Source of the DNA: Vagococcus fluvialis
GTDB lineage: Bacteria > Bacillota > Bacilli > Lactobacillales > Vagococcaceae
Direction of reading: 5' to 3'
NCBI RefSeq assembly: GCF_003337315.1
Contig: NZ_QPJV01000016.1
Span: 1 to 60,420 of the forward strand
Length of the DNA: 60,420 bases
Shown one piece after another: positions 55,381 through 60,420 of the stretch. Each line of letters opens with the position of its first letter. Position 1 is the first letter of the stretch. Below the pieces are notes generated by a model. That model was not told the DNA's origin. It saw only the letters and a program-made list of their open reading frames with translations, and did not search any database. A program made the position numbers and the translations under genes.

Positions 55381-55728
55381 ATGACTATCCAAAACGAAAT
55401 TCAGAATGATAGAAAAAAAATACTTAGACTATTGGTAGAAGTACATTCTCAACATATTACTTTAAATGATAATCACTCAATTGGAGACAATAAAAATTGT
55501 AAAATTTGTCAGATATTTATTCAACTAAATGAATCGGATAACATATTGAGAGAGAAACTTAAGCTAATTCAAGAGGACAAAAACTTCATTCAAGATTTTA
55601 ACAATTTGAGACGAAGTTTAGGAAGACTTCCTCAAGAGAAAGAATATAAAAATAAAATAGAAGTTATAGAAAGGTTTGGTTCATGGAATAATTTTCTTAA
55701 TAAAACTCAAAATTATTTTAATCGTTGA
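55381..55728 (+). CDS. Small protein with Cys/His cluster and homing-endonuclease-associated repeat
   Basis: 115 residues. The first half has a possible zinc site: H22, H25, H32 and C40-x2-C43 (NCKIC). The second half ends SLGRLPQEKEYKNKIEVIERFG plus SWNNFL (given in two pieces), which matches the homing-endonuclease-associated repeat consensus (LGR-P-x-EY ... FGSWNNAL). That module binds DNA in other proteins. No nuclease domain is present. The ATG at 55381 follows GGAG by nine bases; an upstream TTG (55330) is unlikely. Probably a DNA-binding accessory protein; function unknown. Confidence 0.6.
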   Translation: MTIQNEIQNDRKKILRLLVEVHSQHITLNDNHSIGDNKNCKICQIFIQLNESDNILREKLKLIQEDKNFIQDFNNLRRSLGRLPQEKEYKNKIEVIERFGSWNNFLNKTQNYFNR

Positions 55729-55755
55729 GTTATAGACAAAATATTATTCAAATTT

Positions 55756-55858
55756 AAAGCCCTCAGAGCATTCTTCTGAGGACTTTGAATATTTTATAAG
55801 GTAAAACTCTTCGTATTTTTCTCTTAAAAACATCAGAGTTAACATAAGCGACGTTGTA
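55756..55858 (+). repeat. Dispersed ~100-bp repeat, copy B
   Basis: AAAGCCCTCAGA-GCATTC-TTCTGAGGACTTT, then ATTTTATAAGGTAAAA, GTATTTTTCTCTTAAAA and CATCAGAGTTAACATAAGCGACGT. It starts 27 bases after the HNR-domain gene. Confidence 0.8.
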
Positions 55859-55886
55859 CTAATTTAATTCTAAAAATTTTTAATAA

Positions 55887-56831
55887 TTAATTGTTTTCAG
55901 TATGAGTAATAGTAATAAATTGACTAATATCCTTAGAATAGATATGTTGGCTAAATTGTTGACTAATTATTTTACTAATATTTCTATAGGCAATTGATGG
56001 TGTATTAGGAACAACATAAAACGTATGACCATTTTCGTTATAAATAGGTGATTCAATATTTGTTGCATGGGTTCCTTCAATTGCATTTCCAGCATCTGCT
56101 GCAGCATCAATAATAAAACAATTATTTTTTAATTTTTTTTGTTCATTTTTTGAAATAATTGACCTTCCGTTTTCTCCAACTTCAATTCCATTAATAATTA
56201 TATCAAACTCTCCAAGTTGTTCTTTAAATAGAGGCATCGTTTTTCTATAAAATAGCCGTACATTTGAGGAGAATTTTGAAATTGCATGGAATGAACCTTG
56301 TGAAACATTTCCAGAACCTAACACAGCAATTTTTGTTTGTTCATCAGGGAAAAAACCGTAGCTAATAAGAGCATGAATAGTACCTGCGTAACCGGCATAA
56401 AAACTATTTTGGTAAATAAAATTTGAAGGTATTGAGTTTAAGGGATACTCGTGATTTTTGAAGAAAACAGTGGGTTTAATATTATCTAAGTCTACAACAA
56501 TTAATTCTTTAGGAATTGCTTGATTTTTCATAAAAGACTGTCCAGAACCTTTTGGATGAGTCCATCCAATGATAATTTGACCGTTTCTAATTAAAGGATA
56601 ATCATTTGGTTGAATAAGTTTAAGAGAAAAAATGCCATCGCAAGTCTTAAAAATATCTTTTCGATTTAAAACAGTAACATTTTTATCTCTGTAAGCCTGA
56701 TCAGGTATATTTAAACTTTCGCCAAATCCTGTTTCAATGTATAGTTCATTTTGAAAATCCTTAATATCTTTTGGAAGAAGGGGAACTCTTTGTTCGTTTG
56801 TAAAATCTGATTTAATAAATCCTAATTTCAT
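55887..56831 (-). CDS. Probable N5-(carboxyethyl)ornithine synthase (Ceo-like, AlaDH/PNT superfamily)
   Basis: 314 residues, the length of Lactococcus lactis Ceo (313). The start MKLGFIKSDFTNEQRVPLLP is typical of the alanine dehydrogenase/transhydrogenase superfamily. A Rossmann loop KIAVLGSGNVSQGSFHA (about 167-183) binds NAD(P)H. Ceo reductively joins pyruvate to ornithine (or lysine) to make an opine-like amino acid. I recognise the family by length and N-terminus but could not align it, so ordinary alanine or saccharopine dehydrogenase relatives remain possible, although both are longer. Single gene with an inverted repeat in its promoter region. Confidence 0.68.
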   Translation of the reverse strand: MKLGFIKSDFTNEQRVPLLPKDIKDFQNELYIETGFGESLNIPDQAYRDKNVTVLNRKDIFKTCDGIFSLKLIQPNDYPLIRNGQIIIGWTHPKGSGQSFMKNQAIPKELIVVDLDNIKPTVFFKNHEYPLNSIPSNFIYQNSFYAGYAGTIHALISYGFFPDEQTKIAVLGSGNVSQGSFHAISKFSSNVRLFYRKTMPLFKEQLGEFDIIINGIEVGENGRSIISKNEQKKLKNNCFIIDAAADAGNAIEGTHATNIESPIYNENGHTFYVVPNTPSIAYRNISKIISQQFSQHIYSKDISQFITITHTENN

Positions 56832-57147
56832 ATCAATCGCTCCTTACCAATATTTTAAATTACTTAGTTCTTCTTTTAGTATACACTTATATTTGTAAGT
56901 ATGTATTTAAGTGCTCTAATTATATTATTTGGTTACCCTTTTTGATGAGACCAAAAATCTACTAGAGGTAAAAAACTGAATGATAAGTAACAAGATTTAA
57001 ATATATTCTTAATTAGATATTATGCCAAGTGAAAAAAGAAATGCCATTTTTATGAAAAGTTTAATATAGCAGACATCTGTAGAATTCGATTATTTGAACA
57101 TAAAATAACTTTCATATAAAATTGAACTATAAATAGGAGGAATGGAT
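56832..57147. other. Divergent intergenic region between the Ceo-like and OsmC genes
   Basis: No gene. It holds the inverted repeat at 56885-56900 close to the Ceo-like gene and AGGAGG at 57135-57140 before the OsmC gene. The rest is AT-rich. Confidence 0.45.
56885..56900. promoter_or_regulatory. Inverted repeat ahead of the Ceo-like gene
   Basis: ACTTA-TATTTG-TAAGT, 54 bases before the ATG on the minus strand. Its shape resembles operators bound by HxlR/MarR-type repressors; an HxlR gene lies at 53639. The link is inference. Confidence 0.4.
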
Positions 57148-57558
57148 ATGCCAAATAAGATGTCAATTTCAACTGTAGTAAACAGTGGTGGCCGTGAAGG
57201 TGAAAGTAAATCAGTGACTGGTTTTCTTGATTTAAAAACAAGTGGTCAAAGAAAGGAAGGTTATACTAATCCAGAAGAACTGTTTGCAGCAGGGATTTCT
57301 GCTTGCTTTAATGGCGCATTAGAATTTCCTTTGAAACGTGATGGGCTAGCTGATCGTAATCGAGAAATTAGAGCAGAAGTAACTTTGTTTGGCGATTTGC
57401 CAGATGAACATAGTTTACATCTTGAAGTAGCTTTAATTGGTAAAATAGAAGGGGTATCAAAAGATGATACTATGAAATATTTGAAGGAAACTGAATCAAT
57501 TTGTCCTTATACAAAAGCAATTAAAGGAAATGTTAATATTACACTAGTTGCTGGGTAA
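57148..57558 (+). CDS. OsmC/Ohr-family peroxide reductase
   Basis: 136 residues. The two redox cysteines are C53 (in NPEELFAAGISACF) and C119 (in SICPYTKAIKGN), and the glycine-rich start (VVNSGGREG) fits Ohr. It reduces organic hydroperoxides in the cytosol. The ATG at 57148 has AGGAGG seven bases upstream; the ATG at 57142 is too close to it. Which subclass (Ohr or OsmC) is not certain. Confidence 0.88.
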   Translation: MPNKMSISTVVNSGGREGESKSVTGFLDLKTSGQRKEGYTNPEELFAAGISACFNGALEFPLKRDGLADRNREIRAEVTLFGDLPDEHSLHLEVALIGKIEGVSKDDTMKYLKETESICPYTKAIKGNVNITLVAG

Positions 57559-57617
57559 TATAAATTGATTTTTCATATCATATTTTTAAATAAAAAAATG
57601 GAGAAATCATTTCATAT

Positions 57618-57871
57618 TTAAGGATTGTACCTTTAGTATTTTCTTATCAAGAAACTTCTGTTGGAAGATTTTTTATGAAGAAAGAATACAGAGGAAAAGG
57701 AATTATAGAAGAACTTTAAAAAAAGGGCTAGATTTTATTTGAAATGAATTAAAAGAAAGAATTGTTAAAATTAAAGCTCAAGATTATTAAAAAAATTCTA
57801 TAATTTTTTTGGTTTTCAAACCATATCTAGAAGATAATATTCCTCATGTCGATATGATTTTACAACAATAA
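57618..57871 (+). pseudogene. Decayed ElaA-type GNAT acetyltransferase
   Basis: Pieces of an ElaA-like acetyltransferase appear in order but in different frames. LRIVPLVFSYQETSVGRFF and KKEYRGKGIIEEL come first, then a stop. NELKERIVKIKAQDY follows, then KKFYNFFGF, then YLEDNIPHVDMILQQ before the last stop. Several stops and frameshifts separate them, and the N-terminal part is absent. Clearly inactive. Confidence 0.8.
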
Positions 57872-57949
57872 CATAAATCATCACGATAGATAGGGATGGA
57901 GTCATATTAAGATATATATATAATCGTTAAAAAATCGAATTTATGAATT

Positions 57950-58052
57950 AAAAAGTCCTCAGAATCATTCTAAGGGCTTTAGATATTTCAAAGGGAATCT
58001 TTATTTATATAACTTTTTAAAATTATCAAGGTTAACGTAAGTGATGTGATCC
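57950..58052 (+). repeat. Dispersed ~100-bp repeat, copy C
   Basis: AAAAAGTCCTCAGA-ATCAT-TCTAAGGGCTTT, then ATATTTCAAAGGGAATC, AACTTTTTAAAATTATCAAG and GTTAACGTAAGTGATGTG. More diverged than A and B. It starts 78 bases after the GNAT remnant. The 250 bases after it hold no gene. Confidence 0.75.
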
Positions 58053-58306
58053 CATTATTACCAAGGGTTACAGACGTAAATATTGTAAAAATCGATTGGA
58101 CTACCTCAAATCAAAAAGTAGATTCTTATTAAATTAAGATTTTTTAAAAAGTTTCTGACTCGGTTGGATACTTTAATTTTAAGTAAAAAATTATTAAAGT
58201 AATCCTAAACTATAGTTAGATATTTTTACAAGATACGACCTAATAATTATGAAAAATATTAGTTATTTGATATAATGGTTTTATATGATTGATAGGAGGC
58301 AATAAG

Positions 58307-58741
58307 ATGAACAAAAAACAACTAATTATTTTGGGATTAGGATCTGTATTTGGATTAGCAGTTCTAAAAAAAATGAATGAGAGAACAATCAATAAAGATT
58401 CTGTCAAAGGTAATGTCAAAGAAGTAGCTGGTAATATTACAGATAATGAATCATTACAAGTGGAAGGTGTAGTAGATCAAATTTTAGGCGCATCCAAAGA
58501 AGTATTTGAAGATGTAAAAGATTCTATTAATATTGTATCTAATACAGTATTAAGTCCAGGAAAAGTAAATAGAATTAAAGCTGGCTTACAAAAATCAGTA
58601 GGAGAAATGACAAATGACAAAGAGTTAGAAACTGAAGGGATTGTAGATGAAGTCCTCGGAACATCAAAAGAAGTTGTCTCTAATGCGAAAGAATCAGTTA
58701 ATGGTGCTATGAAAGAAACTAAGGAATCACTTAATAAATAA
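58307..58741 (+). CDS. Membrane-anchored protein with two CsbD-like repeats
   Basis: 144 residues. One N-terminal hydrophobic segment (4-20) is followed by two CsbD-like helical units: SVKGNVKEVAGNITDNESLQ with VEGVVDQI (about 32-60), and RIKAGLQKSVGEMTNDKELE with TEGIVDEV (about 86-120). CsbD proteins are general-stress proteins of unknown mechanism, usually soluble and single-domain. The ATG at 58307 follows AGGAGG by seven bases; a TTG at 58289 is unlikely. The DUF697 gene follows at 58856. Confidence 0.78.
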   Translation: MNKKQLIILGLGSVFGLAVLKKMNERTINKDSVKGNVKEVAGNITDNESLQVEGVVDQILGASKEVFEDVKDSINIVSNTVLSPGKVNRIKAGLQKSVGEMTNDKELETEGIVDEVLGTSKEVVSNAKESVNGAMKETKESLNK

Positions 58742-58855
58742 AATGAAAGGTAGTTATTTAAAAAGTTATCAAAGAAATACGTATATGCTATTTAACAAAA
58801 TATTATTTTTTTGAGATAACTTCTTTTTTTAAAGGCTGCTAATATAGGAGGGGAT

Positions 58856-59275
58856 ATGGTGAAATTATCGAAATCTGAACACACTATCATTCATTCTGCA
58901 ACTGTTGCAGCAGGCGTAGTAGGTGCTAGTCCAATTCCTTTTTCAGATGCAGCTTTATTAGTACCTATTCAAACAACTATGATTGTTGCTCTTTACAAAA
59001 GAAACGGTTTAACTATCTCCCAAGGTGTTGTAAAAGGACTATTAAAAGCAACTCTAATTTCTGGATTTGGGAAATCATTAGCTGGTAACCTATTTAAGTT
59101 TATCCCTGGAGTAGGAACTATCGCTGGGGGAGTTATTAATACTGGAGTGGCGGTAACGTTTACTGAGTTTTTAGGTTTCTCTGTTGCTAAAGAGTTACAT
59201 GAGGTTGAAGACGTTGATATACTTGAACTTACTCAGGTTATTGCGAGTACAATTAAAACATTTTCAAAAGGATAA
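58856..59275 (+). CDS. Stand-alone DUF697 membrane protein
   Basis: 139 residues. The DUF697 pattern is clear: HSATVAAGVVGASPIPFSDAALLVPIQ, given in parts as ATVAAGVVGASPIPFSDA and LLVPIQTTMI, then glycine-rich helices (FIPGVGTIAGGVINTGVAV). Usually this domain follows a GTPase; here it stands alone. ATG 58856 lies four bases and GTG 58859 seven bases after AGGAGG, so either may be used. It may form a stress-related pair with the CsbD-like gene. Confidence 0.75.
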   Translation: MVKLSKSEHTIIHSATVAAGVVGASPIPFSDAALLVPIQTTMIVALYKRNGLTISQGVVKGLLKATLISGFGKSLAGNLFKFIPGVGTIAGGVINTGVAVTFTEFLGFSVAKELHEVEDVDILELTQVIASTIKTFSKG

Positions 59276-59406
59276 ATTTATATGTCAGCACTTTTAATGA
59301 ACGTATTTAAATAATTAGTATTGTTAAATTGTTATTATATAAGTTATAACGCGAATATAAATTTTATTAACTATTATTCCCACAATAATAGTTATACTCA
59401 ACCAAC

Positions 59407-59442
59407 TTGGAAGTTGTTCTTGTAAATAGAACAACTTCTTTT
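59407..59442 (+). terminator. Terminator
   Basis: GAAGTTGTTC-TTGTAAATA-GAACAACTTC followed by T7, about 130 bases after the DUF697 gene. Confidence 0.85.
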
Positions 59443-59602
59443 TTTATTTATTTAATTATTGATGTTATATCTATATTAACTTATAAAAAATAAATAAGGA
59501 GCTCAATACTTTTTCTTCTAAGCTTTTAACTTGATGATAAAAATATCAAATGATAGTATAAAACTTATCAACTGATAAGTTTTATATGGAGGTGTAAAAT
59601 AA

Positions 59603-60125
59603 ATAGTTTCCGTAATGTGGTTTCGTCGAGATTTCAGACTAATGGATAACAAAGCTCTGTATCATGCGTTAAATAACTCTGAACAACTTATACTTATATT
59701 TCAGATAAATCCTGATCAATTCATATGCAACAGTTATAATCATAGAGCATTTTTTTCAAGTTTACGTCATTTAAAAGAACAAGTTGATACTTCCGCCCAT
59801 CTTCAAGTTTTTTGGGGAGATCCTTTAATTTCTTTTAGAAAATTAAAAAATAAATTACCTGAGTGGAACTCAATCTATTTTAATTCTGATGAAACAGGAT
59901 ATGGGAATATAAGAGATCAACAAGTCCAACAATTTTTTGACGAAGAACAAATTAAAAGTTTTATTTATCAAGATGCTTATTTACATGGCTCTCAAGAAAT
60001 AAAAAAAATAACAATGATTATTATCAAGTATTCACTCCGTATTACAAAAAATGGATTGAAAGAGAAAAAGAAAGTCCTATAAATTATAGTATCAATTTTG
60101 ATAACATATATTCTGATATTTTATT
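59603..60125 (+). pseudogene. phr: Photolyase gene fragment cut off by an insertion sequence
   Basis: N-terminal domain of a class I DNA photolyase: SVMWFRRDFRLMDNKAL, then VFWGDP and ETGYGNIRDQQV. Three lesions are visible. The best-placed start codon is ATA (59603, ten bases after GGAGG) where ATG is expected. In the A8 run at 60001-60008 one A is missing; restoring it gives a proper continuation (NNNDYYQVFTPYYKKWIERE). The gene then ends near 60125 at the edge of an IS256-type element. About 300 residues, including the flavin-binding region, are absent. Confidence 0.82.
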
Positions 60126-60420
60126 TGGTTGCGTCAAGAATTATGTGTAAATGGAAAAAACCATTCTGTCGGTTAAGTTAAAACATTGATTCTAATGTAT
60201 CTTGTATTTCTTTAAAACCTTTATGAATCCGACACAAAAATTTCTGATTATAGTTGTTGAATTGAGAAACTAAGAATCTCTCTAGAGATTCTTCATTAGG
60301 GAATTGTTCTTTTCTTTTTGTATATTTCTTTTCTTTTTGTATATTTCTTTAATTGTTTGTTAAAACCTTCAATCAAGTTAGTTGAATAAATGGTTCTTCT
60401 GATTGATGGAGGAAAATTAT
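60125..60420 (-). mobile_element. IS256-family insertion sequence, right end, partial
   Basis: The element runs off the window. Its outer end is near 60125-60150, where the minus strand reads CATTTACACATAATTCTTGAC, a TTTACACA-type end as found in IS256-family elements. The end base was not fixed because the other terminus is outside the window. Confidence 0.65.
60178..60420 (-). pseudogene. IS256-family transposase, C-terminal part, frameshifted
   Basis: The minus strand encodes the typical end of a mutator-type transposase: RRTIYSTNLIEGFNKQLKKYTKRK, given in parts as TIYSTNLIEGFN and KQLKKYTKRK, then EQFPNEESLERFLVSQFNNY. Between these lies an exact 19-base direct duplication (60312-60330 and 60331-60349) that shifts the frame and creates a stop. 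Removing one copy restores the reading frame to the TAA at 60178-60180. The N-terminal part lies outside the window. Confidence 0.82.

Noticed and set aside
58053-58306. Gene or transposase remnant after repeat copy C
   Set aside because: Short open stretches give no recognisable motif and no start signal.
49929-60420. Prophage or integrative element
   Set aside because: No integrase, phage structural gene, conjugation gene or att-like direct repeats. The region is better described as decayed accessory DNA with one insertion sequence.

Overview
The window reads as chromosomal DNA of an AT-rich, Gram-positive coccus of the Lactobacillales. An Enterococcaceae member close to Vagococcus or Enterococcus fits best. 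The grounds are the strong AGGAGG ribosome binding sites, the LPXTG cell-wall protein, an AtlA-like LysM autolysin, an L,D-transpeptidase of the E. faecium type, the T-box and lysine-riboswitch control, and a conserved block (ytqA-ytqB, leuS, ytgP, rsuA, pepV). The genus is inferred, not shown. No rRNA, tRNA, CRISPR array or intact prophage was seen.

Layout. 0.2-9 kb holds envelope and housekeeping genes: VanZ-like protein, D,D-carboxypeptidase, YtqB/YtqA, PAP2 phosphatase, a DUF1700-DUF4097 pair, and a GH73 autolysin with seven LysM domains. 8.9-15.6 kb is the core block: T-box-controlled leuS, YtgP flippase, RsuA, PepV. 15.9-19.7 kb holds a CnaB-repeat LPXTG protein without a signal peptide, an RpiR regulator broken by a stop codon, and a Cof-type phosphatase. 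19.8-20.2 kb is a gene-free cluster of DnaA-box-like 9-mers. 20.3-22.9 kb is a lysine-riboswitch-controlled amino-acid ABC transporter. 23-26.7 kb holds a sugar/drug-type permease, a sirtuin, a chorismate mutase, a DUF218 protein and a membrane-anchored XRE regulator.

26.8-37.3 kb is a catabolic operon for an alpha-linked oligosaccharide: binding protein, two permeases, a GH36-like glycosidase, a GH65 phosphorylase, a LacI regulator, a MalA-like membrane protein and a GH13 alpha-glucosidase. Its promoter carries a LacI-type palindrome between the -35 and -10 boxes and a nearby cre-like site. 37.3-42.4 kb is a second complete ABC operon of the UgpB-A-E-C type that ends in a CpdA/GpdQ-like metallophosphoesterase. 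Its promoter carries PhoP-box-like repeats, so I read it as phosphate scavenging from glycerophosphodiesters. Its ATPase could also serve the first operon, which has none.

42.4-49.9 kb contains a TetR/hydrolase pair, YxeA-like protein, L,D-transpeptidase, GyrI-like protein, GNAT, a small DUF2187-like protein, another membrane XRE regulator and an acyltransferase. From 50 kb to the end the DNA is accessory and decaying. It holds small stress or nucleotide-related genes, CspA, a probable N5-(carboxyethyl)ornithine synthase, an OsmC/Ohr peroxidase, CsbD and DUF697 proteins, and a family of about 100-bp repeats (three copies). It also holds several pseudogenes: XRE, LysR, ElaA-type GNAT, and a photolyase cut by an IS256-family element.
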